Notes: generated from the sequence alone by a model not told the origin. A DNA stretch of 64,000 nucleotides from Roseiarcus sp963813195 (GCA_963813195.1 CAWEYC010000029.1:241806-305805), one strand, 5' to 3'. Positions 1 to 10,205 are shown, counted from the stretch's first letter. Made by a program: numbers and translations.

Positions 1-1158
1 GCGCCGACGCCGATATTTTGCGCGAGATGATCGGCTTCGCGGCCCAGCGATTGATGGAGTTGGAGGTGAGCGGGCTGACCGGAGCGGGGCATGGCGAGAA
101 GACCCCTGACCGCCTAAATCAGCGCAATGGCTACCGCGACCGCGACTGGGAGACCCGGGCGGGGACGGTGGAGTTGCGAATCCCCAAGCTGCGCAAGGGG
201 AGCTACTTCCCAGGGTTCCTGGAGCCGCGGCGGCTAGCGGAGAAGGCGCTGACGGCGGTGATCCAGGAGGCCTACATTCAGGGCGTCTCGACCCGCTCGG
301 TGGATGACCTGGTCAAGGCAATGGGCGCGAGCGGCATCTCCAAGAGCCAGGTCAGTCGAACTCTGCGAGGAGATCGACGAGCGGGTGCAGACTTTCCTGA
401 CCCGCCCGATTGAGGGCGACTGGCCCTATGTCTGGGTCGACGCCACCTATCTGAAGGTGCGCCAGAATGGGCGCATCGTCTCGGTGGCGGTGATCATTGC
501 CGTCGGCGTCAACGCGGACGGTCGGCGCGAGGTCCTGGGCATGGACATCGGCGTCTCCGAAGCGGCGACCTTCTGGATCGAGTTTCTGCGCAAGCTGACC
601 CGGCGCGGCCTCAGAGGCGTCAAGCTGGTGATCTCCGACGCCCATGAGGGCATCAAGGCGGCGGTCTCCCGTGTGCTCGGCGCCACTTGGCAGCGTTGCC
701 GCGTTCATTTCATGCGCAACGCCCTGGTCCATGCCGGAAAGACCCAGCGCCGCGTGGTCTCGGCCTTCGTCGGCACGGCTTTCGCCCAAGACGACGAGGC
801 CGCCGCCAAGACCCAGTGGCGTCAGGTCGCTGATCATTTGAGGCCCCGCGTGCCCAAACTCGCCGCCTTCATGGATGCGGCCGAGACCGACGTCTTAGCC
901 TACATGTCCTTCCCCAAGGATCACCGCACAAAGATTCATTCCAACAATCCGATCGAGCGGCTGAACGGCGAAATCAAGCGGCGCACCGAGGTCGTCGGTA
1001 TCTTCCCCAACGAGGCCGCCATCACCCGCCTCGTCGGCGCCATTCTTCTCGAACAGAACGATGAGTGGGCGGTTCAGCGCTCCCGCTACATGACGCTAGA
1101 AAGCGTCGCGCCTTTGAGCGATGATCCGCTCGTCAGCCTGCCCGCTGTGGCCGTCTGA
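1..1158 (+). pseudogene. IS256-family transposase, 5'-partial and frameshifted
   Basis: This encodes a Mutator-type (DDE) transposase that moves the insertion sequence. The frame is open from base 3, so the N-terminus lies upstream. The N-terminal part carries the family block NGYRDRDWETRAGTVELRIP and the helical region ending in SKSQVSR. The catalytic part follows with the first Asp in YVWVDATYLKVR and the late block SNNPIERLNGEIKRR. The frame breaks at about 359-360, where one extra A separates SQVSR from LCEEIDERV. Removing that base restores one uninterrupted protein. As written the gene is inactive. The same +1 error type recurs in neighbouring genes, so a sequencing error is as likely as real decay. 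Confidence 0.88.
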
Positions 1159-1227
1159 CCAACCCGGCCATGCCGGAGAGCGCGGTGATCACACCGCCGC
1201 AGCTACACCACGCCACGGGACACGATC
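1..1227 (+). mobile_element. IS256-family insertion sequence, left end outside the window
   Basis: The window opens inside a transposase frame, so the left terminal repeat and the target duplication cannot be seen. The right end is probably close to 1227, where the stretch running from CTACACCACG to GGACACGATC resembles the outer end of IS256-type elements. That boundary is inferred from family resemblance. The rest of the sequence up to the next gene shows no further element features. Confidence 0.6.
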
Positions 1228-1434
1228 GACGAACCGCGCACGAATCGCGTGATTTTCGATTCGGACGAGAATTGCGAGCGCCGGCAAGCCTTTAAGCGCC
1301 GTCGCCGGCCCAAGCGGAGTTTACGGTTTCCCATTCCTCAACGCCGGCTCGCGCGGAGCAATCCCGGCGCGGGATCGCGGGTTCGAAGCAGGGACAAAAG
1401 CGGCGCGAATCGGCGACCTTGGGTCGCGGAGGCG

Positions 1435-2698
1435 TCAGGACGAAATCGCCCGTTCGCGCTTATTCGACCGCAGCGCCGAAACGCTGACCGCCAGCAGCGT
1501 CCCCGCGAGCGCGAACGCGGCCATGACGAAATAGGCGTGTTCGCCGAAGCGAACGACCAGCGAGCCGCTCGCGACGATCAGAACGGCGGAGAGGCCGGAG
1601 ATCGCCGCGGTCATCCAACCCTGAGCCTGCGCGCGCCGACCGGCGGGCGCCATGTCGGCGATCAGCAACATCGTGCCCGCGTGGGTCGCGGCGAAGCTCA
1701 ACCCGTGACCGGCCTGCGCGAGCGCGAGAACGAAGTCGGACGGATCGAACGCCATGACCACCCACCGCGCCGTCGCGGCCAAGCCGCCCAGAATCATCAT
1801 GCTGACGGCCCGATCGGCGCCGGCGATCCAACGACCGAACAACGCGAAGACGAGGGTCTCCACGGCGACGCCGAGCGCCGAGGCGGCGCCGATGAAGGCG
1901 TCGGAATGGCCGCTCCGCGCCCAGTGAACGGAGCCGAAATTCAGCACCAGCATATGGCTCGCCTGGATCGCCGCCGCCGCCCCGATCACGAGCGGCAGCA
2001 GTCGCGAGCCCGCTCCCCCTTTTGCGGCGTCGAACCGGCGGTTGGAAGGATGCGCCAGCCCATTCAAAGGCCACGCACGGAGCGAGGCGAGGGTCGCAAC
2101 CGCCGACGAAATCGCCAACAGCAGCGTCATCGCGGTCAGCGACGTCAGGCTCAGAAAGAAGCCGCCGAGCAGATTGCCGGCGATGAACGCAGCGGAACCC
2201 CATTTCCGCACGCGCCCGTAATCGAATGGCGGGATATTGGACGCCGGCGTGCGCGAGGCCGTCCGTTTGGGCAAGGCTTCCCGGAGCGAAAATCGCGAAG
2301 GCCAGCACGTCGATCAGCGGCTGCGCGCCGGTCTGCGCACAAAACAAAAACCCGACCACGACGAGCGTCGGCGTCAGGCCGGTGGTCGCGGCGAGCATGG
2401 CGAAGAGGAACGTCATCGACAGACAGGAGAGGACGAGAATCGCGACGACGCCGCCGTGCCGATCCGCCCACCGGCCGAACAGAGGGACCACGAACACTTG
2501 CAGGACGCGCGGAAAGGCGAGCGCCAGCCCGATCTCGGCGACGCCAAGCCCGCGCGAGTTCAACCAGAGGGGAAGGAAGGGCGTCTGGACGCCGAAGACG
2601 AGGAAGATCGCGCCGTAGATGAGCGACAGCCGCGTTTCGATGCCGCGCCGGTCCGGCGCAGGTCGGGTCAATCCATCACCGCCGCCTTGAGAATGCAC
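1435..2698 (-). pseudogene. MFS transporter (HcaT/MFS_1-like), frameshifted
   Basis: This is a 12-helix major facilitator transporter resembling the phenylpropionate permease group, located in the inner membrane. The first frame gives helices 1-5, starting after RLSLIYGAIFLVFGVQTPF, with the loop motif GRWADRHGG. The second frame gives the rest, from DYGRVRKWGSAAFIAGN to the end. The two frames join at about 2225-2240 if one base is removed near 2227, giving about 420 residues, a normal length. The start is GTG at 2698 or TTG near 2674; both overlap the 3' end of the regulator gene upstream, so the two are probably one operon and the regulator may control it. The substrate cannot be read from sequence. 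Confidence 0.75.
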
Positions 2699-3285
2699 AC
2701 CATCGTCGCGTGAGCCGGCGCGGTCGTGAGATTGCGGATGCGATGCGGCCTGTCGCCGCGGTAGCGCAGCGTTTCACCGGCGTGGGCGACCTGCGCGACG
2801 TCGCCGACCTCGACTTCGAGCTCCCCGTCGAGGACGGAAAGACACTCGATCGAGCCGCGCGGATGGGGCTGCGAACCGAGCACGCCGCCCGGCTCGGCGT
2901 GAAAATCGTACCATTGCAGCCAATCGACGGTGTTCAACCAGCCAATGACCGCCAGCCGGCACAAGCCATCGTCGGACAAAAGAACGGGGATGCCGCCACG
3001 ACTGACATGTTCGATGAAGGGGCCGTCCTCGCCGCCGTGAAGAATGGATTCGATGGAAACGTCGAGCGCGTGGGCGAGCCGCCAGATCGTCGCCAGGGTC
3101 GGATTGGTCTCGTTGCGTTCGATCTGCGAAATGATCGACTTGGCGACGCCGGACTGGGTGGAGAGATCGGCGAGCGACAGGCCGTAGCCCTTGCGCAACT
3201 TCAGAACGGTGCGGCCGAACTGGTTGGAGAGCGCCGCCGCGCCTGCCTCGAGAACCTTGGCTTTGTCCTTGCCCTCGACGCCCAT
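2668..3285 (-). CDS. XRE-family transcriptional regulator with cupin domain
   Basis: The protein has 205 residues when started at the ATG at 3285; the open frame extends further upstream but only into repeat sequence. Residues about 20-75 form a helix-turn-helix of the XRE type, with GLSLADLSTQSGVAKSIISQ followed by IERNETNPTLATIWRLA. The C-terminal half is a small cupin barrel (HPRGSIECLSVLDGELEVEVGD region) that typically senses a small ligand. This architecture is common among repressors of transport or catabolic genes. Its stop codon overlaps the start of the MFS transporter gene, which suggests control of that transporter. The ligand is unknown. Confidence 0.88.
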   Translation of the reverse strand: MGVEGKDKAKVLEAGAAALSNQFGRTVLKLRKGYGLSLADLSTQSGVAKSIISQIERNETNPTLATIWRLAHALDVSIESILHGGEDGPFIEHVSRGGIPVLLSDDGLCRLAVIGWLNTVDWLQWYDFHAEPGGVLGSQPHPRGSIECLSVLDGELEVEVGDVAQVAHAGETLRYRGDRPHRIRNLTTAPAHATMVCILKAAVMD

Positions 3286-3308
3286 GTCGGCGATTCCCAG
3301 AGATATTC

Positions 3309-3422
3309 CATGGCGGGCTCGTCCCGGCCATCTACGCCGTCCGGCTGGCCCGACGTTTTGAGCGACTTGGACAGGACGAGGCAGTGCGCCGCCGCGTGGA
3401 TGGCCGGGACAACCCCGGCCAT
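3309..3422. repeat. REP/BIME-like element with two inverted palindromes
   Basis: Two related palindromes bound a stretch of about 110 bases. One is at 3400-3422, with arms ATGGCCGGG and CCCGGCCAT around a short loop. The other, an imperfect copy, is at 3309-3330. Such paired palindromes are typical dispersed intergenic elements. It fills the gap between the SDR stop and the XRE regulator start. Confidence 0.6.
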
Positions 3423-3516
3423 GACGACTCAATGCGCGACGGCGCAATATACAGAGCGGAACGTCCGGAATATCGAACGATCTTGTCCGCAATCGAGCGG
3501 CGCGCCAGGCATCGGA

Positions 3517-4300
3517 TCGAAAACGCGCCGGGAAAGGCGCCGCCGTCGATCAGGATGTTCTGGCCAGTGATGTAGCCGGCCGGCGCGCTCGCGAGATAGG
3601 CGCAAAGCTCGCCGAACTCCTCGGGTGCGCCGAACCGGCCGGCGGGGATCGTGGCTTCGCGTTCGCGCGCGCGCCGCCGCGAGATCCGCCGCCATCGCCG
3701 CAGCGCGCTTCATCAGGCCGGGGCGAAGCCGATCGGTGTCGAAGGCGCCGGGCTGAAATGGAATTGATCGGTCACGTTGTCCTTGGCGAGCGCGCGGGCG
3801 GTGGCGGCAACGAAGGCGGTCAGGCCGGCGCGCGCGCCGGAGGAAACGTCGAGGCCGGCGATCGGCGCGCGCACCGACGACGATGTGATGTTGACGATGC
3901 GCCCGAAGCGCCGCTCCACCATGCCCGGCGCGACCCGCTGTATGAGCGCGATCGGCGTCAGCATGTTGGACTCGACGCCGCGCAGAATCGGTTCGCGGGT
4001 CAACTCGGCGAACGGCGCGGGCGGCGGGCCGCCGTTGTTGTTGACGAGGATGTCGGGCGCCGGGCAAGCCGCGAGCAAAGCGTCGCGCACCTCGGGGACG
4101 TCGAGATCGCCCGCGACCGCGACGACCTCGGCGCCGGTCGCTTCGCGGATCTCGCGAGCGGTCGCCTGGAGGACCGCCGGATCGCGGCCGTTGACGATCA
4201 CCGTACAGCCTTCGCGCGCCAGCGCCATCGCGCAGGCTCGGCCGAGACCGTTGCTCGAAGCGCAGACGATCGCCTTACGCCCCGCGATCCCCAAATCCAT
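3517..4300 (-). pseudogene. SDR-family oxidoreductase (BKR-like, atypical), frameshifted
   Basis: This is a short-chain dehydrogenase-fold protein starting at the ATG at 4300 (MDLGIAGRKAIVCASSNGLG). It lacks the standard TGxxxGxG nucleotide motif, having CASSNGLG instead. It also lacks the catalytic Tyr-x-x-x-Lys: the position reads LDVSSGARAGLT. This matches the known atypical subgroup of 3-oxoacyl-ACP-reductase-like SDRs with the NNNGGPPPAP signature. Four single-base insertions, near 3769, 3757, 3670 and 3519, break the frame. Removing them yields 259 residues ending GGAFPGAF and then a TGA. The length becomes an exact multiple of three only after all four are removed. Whether it is catalytic is doubtful. 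Confidence 0.72.
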
Positions 4301-4434
4301 CGCCAACTCCGTCGCTCTCGGCCTCGCGAATTGCTTTTTCGTCGATTTTTGGCCTCCACGCCAGAGCGGAAACGATGCCGCCGGCGAAATTCGTCGCTCA
4401 GCGGCGGCAGTTCGATGCGTCGGTGCGATTCCGG

Positions 4435-7247
4435 TCAATCTTCGGTGGGGGGGGGTCGCGACGATTGCTTCGCTGCGGGACGTCGAGCCCATCTCGGTCT
4501 TGAGCGCGGCGAGGAAGACTTCGATTTCTTTCGCCGTGAGCGGCTTGCTGAAGTGGAAGCCCTGCATCTCGTCGCAATTGTGCTCGCGCAGGAACGCGAC
4601 CTGATCGATCCGTTTCAACGCCCTCGGCGATGACTCTCAGATTGAGCTTCTGTCCCAGCGAAATCACCGCGGAGGCGACCGCCTTGTCGTGCTCGTCGTC
4701 GGGCAGGTCGCTGATGAACGACTTGTCGATCTTCAGCCGCGCGACCGGAAAGGTCTTCAGCGCGCTGAGGCTGGAATAGCCAGTGCCGAAATCGTCGATC
4801 GACAGTTGGACGCCGAGCGCCTGCAAATCCTTCATTGTCGCGACCGCCCGGTCGACATCCTGCATGATCAGGCTTTCGGTCAGCTCCAGCTCGAGATATT
4901 TGGCGTCGAGACCGCTCTCCTGCAGCGCGTCGACGACGCGCGCGATCCAAGCCCCTTTCGCTGAATTGTCGCGCCGACACGTTCACGCACATCGTCATCG
5001 CGCGGCAGACCGGCGACCTGCCAGGCCTTGTTCTGGCGACACGCTTCACGAAGCGCCCAGTCGCCGATCGGCACGATCAGGCCCGATTCCTCGGCGAGCG
5101 GAATGAACTTGGCGGGCGAGATCATGCCCCATGGCCGGATGGTTCCAGCGGATCAGCGCCTCGACCGCGAAGACGCGACGCGTGCGCAGATCGACCAGCG
5201 GCTGGTAGATGCAGGACGAACTCTCGGCGGGCGATCGCGTCGCGCAGCTCCTCCTGAAGCAGGAATTTCTCGTGAATCTTGGTGTTCATGTCGGGGACAT
5301 AGAACTGGAAATTGTCGCGTCCGATTTCCTTCGCGCGATACATCGCCGCGTCGGCGTTGGCGAGCAGCGTCCCGGGGTCGGTCCCGTCGCCCGGATAGTT
5401 CGCGATTCCAATGCTGCTCGTCACTCGCAGATCGTGACCGACGACAGGGACCGGTTCGGCGATCGCCGCTCATGATTTTCCGGACCGTCGCTGAGACGGC
5501 ATCGGCATTCTTCGGTTGATCGAGAAGAAGGATGACGAATTCGTCGCCGCCGAACCGCACTACCGAATCGGTGTCTCTCACGCAATCGACCATGCGGCGA
5601 GCGACGACCTTCAGAAGCTCGTCGCCTGCATTGTGACCCAGGCTGTCGTTGGCGAGCTTGAAATTATCGAGATCGATGAACAACACGGTCACGCGGCGAT
5701 CGTAGCGCTGCGCGTACAATATGGCTTGCGAAAGCCGTTCGTGGAGAAGCGTTCGATTGGGAAGCCCCGTCAAGACATCGTGGTTCGCCAGGAAGCGGAT
5801 ACGTTCCTCGGACTGCTTGCGCTCGATCGCGATCCCGGCGATGCGGGTCCCGACATCAATGAGTTTCGTCTCGCCCGGGGTCGGCTCACGCACCGTCTTC
5901 GAATACATCGCGAAGGTGCCGAGAACCGCGCCTTGATGCGAGAAGATCGGCGTCGACCAGCACGAACGAAGCCCATGCTGGGCGGCCAAGTCCTTGAAAT
6001 CCGCCCACAGCGGATCGGCCATGATATCGGCGACCATAACGGCCTCTCGCCGGTAGACGGCAGTCCCGCACGAGCCGACATTCGGACCGATGCGGGCGCC
6101 GTCGATCGCTCCAGTGTAAGCCTCGGCAAGGCTCGGCGCGGCTCCGTGGCGCAAGTGCAGGCCGTCTTCCTCGAGCAGCAGGATCGAGCCGTAGATTCCG
6201 GACAATTGGGATTCGATGAGATGCATGAGGCGCTCGAGGACTTTGTCCACTGGGGCGCTCGTCGCGATCATCTCGAGGATTTCGAGCCTGCCCGTCGCGT
6301 AAGGCGTCCGCTCGTTTGCGCTCGGTAATGTCGCGGGCGATCCCGACCAGACCAAAGATATCGCCCTTCTCGTTGCGCAACGGCACTTTCGACGACGAAA
6401 GGCACTTTCTGGCGCCCGCCGCGTCGGTGATCCACTCCTCGCGATCGAGCATGGGCTCGCCGCACGACAGGATCTCCTGCTCGATCTCTCGAAAGTCCCG
6501 CGCCACATCGGGAGCGTGAATGTCCGCGTCCGTCAGACCGATCATGTCGCTCGTCCTGACCCGGCCGTGATCCGACGCGAGCGCCTTGTTGACGACGACG
6601 AAGCGGCTTTCGGAATCCTTGATCCAGAGATAGTCGGGCACTTGGTCGATCAGGATCTGCAACGAAATTCGCTCGTCGGCGATGGCGCGCTTGTCGTGCA
6701 GTTCGGTAACGTCCTCATGGGTCGAAACCCACCCCCCGTCGGGCATGGGCTGGTGGTTGACCTGAATGCGGCGACCGTCCGGCAACGCCGCGATCCAGAT
6801 ATTCGGCGCGAGGCCCGAATTGATCCTCGCGCAATGGGCGAGATAGTCCTCGGCGCTCATCGGACAGGCGCCGGCGGCGACGCGGCGTTCGATGATCTCG
6901 CGCAGAGTGGCGCCGACCGGCGTCTGGTCGAGGTCGAGGCGATAGATTTCCGCGAAACGGCGATTGCACAGGATCAGCCGCCCTTCGCCGTCGAAGAAAC
7001 AAACGCCCTGCGAGATATTGTCTAGCGCGGCCCGGTAGCGCAGCGCCTGCGTTTGCAACTGGGCGATCGCGGCCTGCTGATCGCGCGCAACGGTTTCACG
7101 CGATTCTTTCGCCACGGACGCGAGGATGGCAATGGACGATTCAGCGCGCTCTGCCTCGATGCGCCTTATCGAATTTGCGTCCAATCGCGGCCCCTCCGTC
7201 GCGCCGATCCCAGAGATGCTTGGCGCGTCCTTAATAATCCCAAGCAC
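4435..7247 (-). pseudogene. PAS-PAS-GAF-GGDEF-EAL cyclic-di-GMP protein, multiply frameshifted
   Basis: This is a cytoplasmic signalling protein that would make and/or degrade cyclic-di-GMP. Order of domains: coiled N-terminus, a PAS domain (about residues 75-185), a second PAS (about 205-330, ending GIARDITERKRA), GAF (about 345-490), GGDEF (motif RFGGDEFVILL) and EAL (motif VEALIRWNHP, then DDFGTGYSSL and EGVET). No membrane helix is visible. Eight single-base insertions (near 6284, 5467, 5208, 5126, 5002, 4946, 4610 and the G-run 4447-4455) split it. After removal the length is 935 codons, an exact multiple of three, ending at the TGA at 4435. The start is GTG at 7247. All residues expected for both enzymes survive in the restored frame, arguing for sequence error over decay. 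Confidence 0.8.
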
Positions 7248-7506
7248 CCTATGCCTGCTCCATTAATGGGTGGTGAATCACGCTGTAATACTGACCATCG
7301 CGGAAAATTTACCTTACTTCGGATTGAATGTAATGATCGTCAAATCGTGATAGCTCTTCCGAAGAGGAATGGTAGTTATACTATTGACTTCACGAAATGC
7401 CGGACGCCCGGGCGCATTCGCCCGCTGCGGCGCGCCGGGATTGGCGGCGCCGAGATTGTCATGGGCGGGGCGCCCCGAGTAGGTCGTATCCAACAAACCG
7501 GCGGAC

Positions 7507-8769
7507 GTGCGTTCGTCCCTCAACGAAAGCGCCTCGGTGGAATCGGATCGATCGTCGTCCCGTGCGGGAAGCGCAATCGTCGTTGGCGCCGGTCCCGCCG
7601 GCCTCATGGCGGCAGAGGCTCTCGCGACGAGCGGCCATCGCGTCGTCGTCTACGACGCCGCGCCCTCGCCGGCGCGAAAATTCCTGCTCGCCGGACGGGG
7701 CGGTCTCAATCTCACGCATTCCGAACCCCTCGAACGGTTGCTCGCGCGGTACGGCGCTGCGACAGAGCGGCTGCGGCCTGCGATCGAGCGGTTCTCGCCC
7801 GACGCGCTGCGCGCTTGGAGCGCGGCGCTCGGCGAGGAAACGTTCGTCGGCTCCAGCGGCCGCGTCTTCCCCGAGAGTTTCAAGGCGACGCCCCTGCTCC
7901 GCGCCTGGCTGCGGCGCCTTGCAAGCCTCGACGTCGCGCTGCGCCCGCGCCGGCGCCTCGTCGGCTTGGGCGCAGACCGGCGTCTCCGGTTCGCCGCTCC
8001 CGACGGCCTCGAGGAGGTCGAAGCGACTGCGATCGTCCTGGCGCTCGGCGGTGCGTCGTGGCCCCGCCTCGGCGCCGACGGCTCGTGGGCCGAGATGTTG
8101 CGCGCCGCGGGAATCGCGGTCGCTCGCTTGCGCCCCGCGAATTGCGCGTTCGCGGTCGACTGGTCGCCCGGCTTTCGCCAGCGCTTCGCCGGTCAACCGC
8201 TGAAAGCGATCGCGTTTCGCCACTGCGAACAACGCGTGCGCGGCGAAGCGATGATCGATGCGAACGGAATCGAGGGCGGCGCCGTCTACGCCTTGTCGGC
8301 CGCGCTGCGCGACGCGATCGAGAGTGAGGGGTCGGCCATCCTGGCCGTCGACCTCAAGCCGGACCTCACGCACGAGGCGCTGGCGAAGCGGCTTCAGCGG
8401 CGGCCGGGCCAATCGCTGTCGACGTTTCTGCGCAAGGCCGCCGGCCTCGCGCCGGTGGCGATCGCGCTGCTGCGCGAAGCCGGCGAGGCGCCCGATGGCC
8501 CGGACGCGCTCGCGGCGCGCATCAAGGCGCTGCCGCTTCGCCTCCTTGCGCCCGCGCCGATCGAACGCGCCATTTCCAGCGCCGGCGGCGTCGACTGGCG
8601 CGAGATCGACGACGCCTACATGTTGACAAAGCTGCCGGGCGTCTTCGTCGCCGGCGAAATGATCGACTGGGAAGCCCCGACGGGCGGCTATCTGCTGCAA
8701 GCCTCGTTCGCGACCGGAGCGGCGGCCGGAGACGGCGCGGCGGCGTGGATCGGGCGACATCACGACTGA
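7507..8769 (+). CDS. NAD(P)/FAD-dependent flavoprotein, TIGR03862 / HI0933-like
   Basis: The protein has 420 residues. The dinucleotide-binding motif VVGAGPAGLMAAEAL lies at about 26-40. A second characteristic block, RKFLLAGRGGLNLTHSE, follows at about 57-73, and a C-terminal block GVFVAGEMIDWEAPTGGYLL at about 377-396 closes the FAD site. These are hallmarks of the HI0933-like aminoacetone-oxidase family, whose physiological role is poorly known. The only start after the upstream in-frame stop at 7480 is GTG at 7507, or a second GTG at 7537. It is transcribed away from the cyclic-di-GMP gene across a gap of about 260 bases that is less GC-rich than the genes and presumably holds both promoters. 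Confidence 0.85.
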   Translation: MRSSLNESASVESDRSSSRAGSAIVVGAGPAGLMAAEALATSGHRVVVYDAAPSPARKFLLAGRGGLNLTHSEPLERLLARYGAATERLRPAIERFSPDALRAWSAALGEETFVGSSGRVFPESFKATPLLRAWLRRLASLDVALRPRRRLVGLGADRRLRFAAPDGLEEVEATAIVLALGGASWPRLGADGSWAEMLRAAGIAVARLRPANCAFAVDWSPGFRQRFAGQPLKAIAFRHCEQRVRGEAMIDANGIEGGAVYALSAALRDAIESEGSAILAVDLKPDLTHEALAKRLQRRPGQSLSTFLRKAAGLAPVAIALLREAGEAPDGPDALAARIKALPLRLLAPAPIERAISSAGGVDWREIDDAYMLTKLPGVFVAGEMIDWEAPTGGYLLQASFATGAAAGDGAAAWIGRHHD

Positions 8770-8802
8770 CGGACGCGCCTGGACGACAATCTGAAATACG
8801 CG

Positions 8803-9162
8803 TCACAAACCTAAGAAATGATTGTAGTCGATCGCCGAGACGAGCAGGCTCGCCAGCAAAGGGACTATGGCGCCCAGTAGCCAACGAAGCGTTTTCGCGT
8901 ATTCGAGTTCGTCGTCGTCCTTGACTTGCAGCGATCGCCACAGCGCAACCATCTGAAGCACGATCGCGATCGCCAGCAACACGGACGCAATGATCGCCGC
9001 AACGCTCCAAGCGCCCGGCGCCTCGAAGTTCCAGTAGCGCAGGAAAAGGAGCGAGAAACCGAGGAGGACGGTGATCGCCGTGACCACCGCTTGCCGATAT
9101 CCCGCGGGGAGCGGAACGCGCTGGCGATCCGGGCGGGTTTCGGGCTCCCCACTCTTGCTCAT
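8803..9162 (-). CDS. Small hypothetical membrane protein
   Basis: The 119-residue product has three predicted membrane helices: about residues 26-43 (VVTAITVLLGFSLLFL), 52-75 (SVAAIIASVLLAIAIVLQMV) and 94-112 (LLGAIVPLLASLLVSAI). The N-terminus is short, charged and probably cytoplasmic. An ATG at 9162 is preceded by a strong GAGGGGG ribosome site. I do not recognise a family. It converges on the flavoprotein gene with a gap of 33 bases, and no partner gene suggests a function. Confidence 0.7.
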   Translation of the reverse strand: MSKSGEPETRPDRQRVPLPAGYRQAVVTAITVLLGFSLLFLRYWNFEAPGAWSVAAIIASVLLAIAIVLQMVALWRSLQVKDDDELEYAKTLRWLLGAIVPLLASLLVSAIDYNHFLGL

Positions 9163-9244
9163 TCAGCCCCCTCGACTGGCGCTGCTCGAACCCGGCAGAC
9201 CTGCGTGAGGTGAGGATATCGATTTAGCTTCCCCGGCTCAATAA

Positions 9245-10042
9245 TTGACGAGGCCAAGTCGAGACGAGCGCAGACTTACTAAATCGCGAGGAGCGATCAC
9301 GACGGATACTTTTAATAATGGGATATATCATATTGGAGGGTTGACGGTATTTAACTCGATGGGACGAGGACTGTATGGCACACGCTATGTTACGGGCGCA
9401 CATCAAGCCGTTCCAACTACCCTCTCGAGACAATCACCGAAGAGACTAGCGTCCCCCGATAATCTTAGAAAGTGGGCAGAAAATCAAATAAGGCTATTGG
9501 AAACAATAAACTTAGACAGCAAGCAGCTAGGGGAAGCTCTTCTTGCAGCAAATGCAATAGGTGTTGATTTAGGGTCGAAGTATTTCTTGTACAACACGGC
9601 CGGGCATATTGTCTACTTCAGTGAAATGAACTTCAACGCAACTGATAAGATATTTGTTTGTTGCAATCGCAATCCGGTTGTAAATCGAATTGAATTATCA
9701 ATTCCGCAAAATTGGTTTTTATTCTGCCCGCGCGAATGGAAAGAGACATCGAATGAATTCAGCTACGTACTAGAATTTTCCTCACAGATACATAATAGCA
9801 ACTACGGTATCGTGGAGCTTTATGGTGAGGATTGCACCTCCAACCTTAAAACCGCAATGGGCCAGCTTTTTGCCGAAATTCGTCGCCGTGGATTTCAGCC
9901 GCAGAGATCGGATTTGTGTGAACAAACTGCCGGAAAGTACATTGGGCCTGATGGAGGGCACCCCGATTTTCCCAGCAACAAAATCAAGAAAGGGATGCCA
10001 ATCAAAGCCACAGGAATCGTTATTACGGTAGCTAAATCATAG
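9245..10042 (+). CDS. Hypothetical protein, AT-rich orphan
   Basis: The reading frame codes up to 265 residues and is strikingly AT-rich compared with everything around it, with codons such as ata, aat, tta and aaa that neighbours avoid. This suggests recent transfer. No signal peptide, membrane helix or catalytic motif is evident. The central part alternates hydrophobic and polar residues (KYFLYNTAGHIVYFSEMNF) as in a beta-rich domain, and several cysteines occur. The start is uncertain: TTG at 9245, TTG at 9341 or ATG at 9359; the last gives about 227 residues. I do not recognise it. It sits alone between a membrane protein gene and the 3' end of lepA, next to a repeat element. Confidence 0.62.
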   Translation: MTRPSRDERRLTKSRGAITTDTFNNGIYHIGGLTVFNSMGRGLYGTRYVTGAHQAVPTTLSRQSPKRLASPDNLRKWAENQIRLLETINLDSKQLGEALLAANAIGVDLGSKYFLYNTAGHIVYFSEMNFNATDKIFVCCNRNPVVNRIELSIPQNWFLFCPREWKETSNEFSYVLEFSSQIHNSNYGIVELYGEDCTSNLKTAMGQLFAEIRRRGFQPQRSDLCEQTAGKYIGPDGGHPDFPSNKIKKGMPIKATGIVITVAKS

Positions 10043-10077
10043 GCCGTGTAGTTCGTTCGCCCAAAGACGCCTCCCCA

Positions 10078-10140
10078 CCTTCCTGCGCCGTCGTGTTGCC
10101 GGCGCTGGATGCCTGCTTTTGCGGGCGTGACGAACGCCGC
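10078..10140. repeat. REP-like dispersed repeat
   Basis: This intergenic stretch has a hairpin built on GCCTGC-TTTT-GCGGGC. It belongs to the widespread class of palindromic repeats that read 'VTPAKAGIQ' when translated. It lies between the AT-rich orphan gene and lepA. Confidence 0.5.
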
Positions 10141-10205
10141 CGCCCCGACCGGACAGAAAATGGCGCCCAAGCCTTTGAAACCATGGATCGCGACCCCTGC
10201 TGCCC

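Noticed and set aside
304..413. Programmed frameshift of the transposase
   Set aside because: IS256 transposases are made from one frame, and no slippery sequence is present; the same +1 error occurs in unrelated genes.
1249..2622. Long plus-strand frame of 457 codons, very rich in Arg
   Set aside because: It mirrors the MFS transporter gene on the other strand and has no domain; it is a GC-driven shadow.
7459..8763. Minus-strand frame of 434 codons over the flavoprotein
   Set aside because: The plus-strand frame has a clear FAD motif; the minus frame is Arg/Asp-rich noise.
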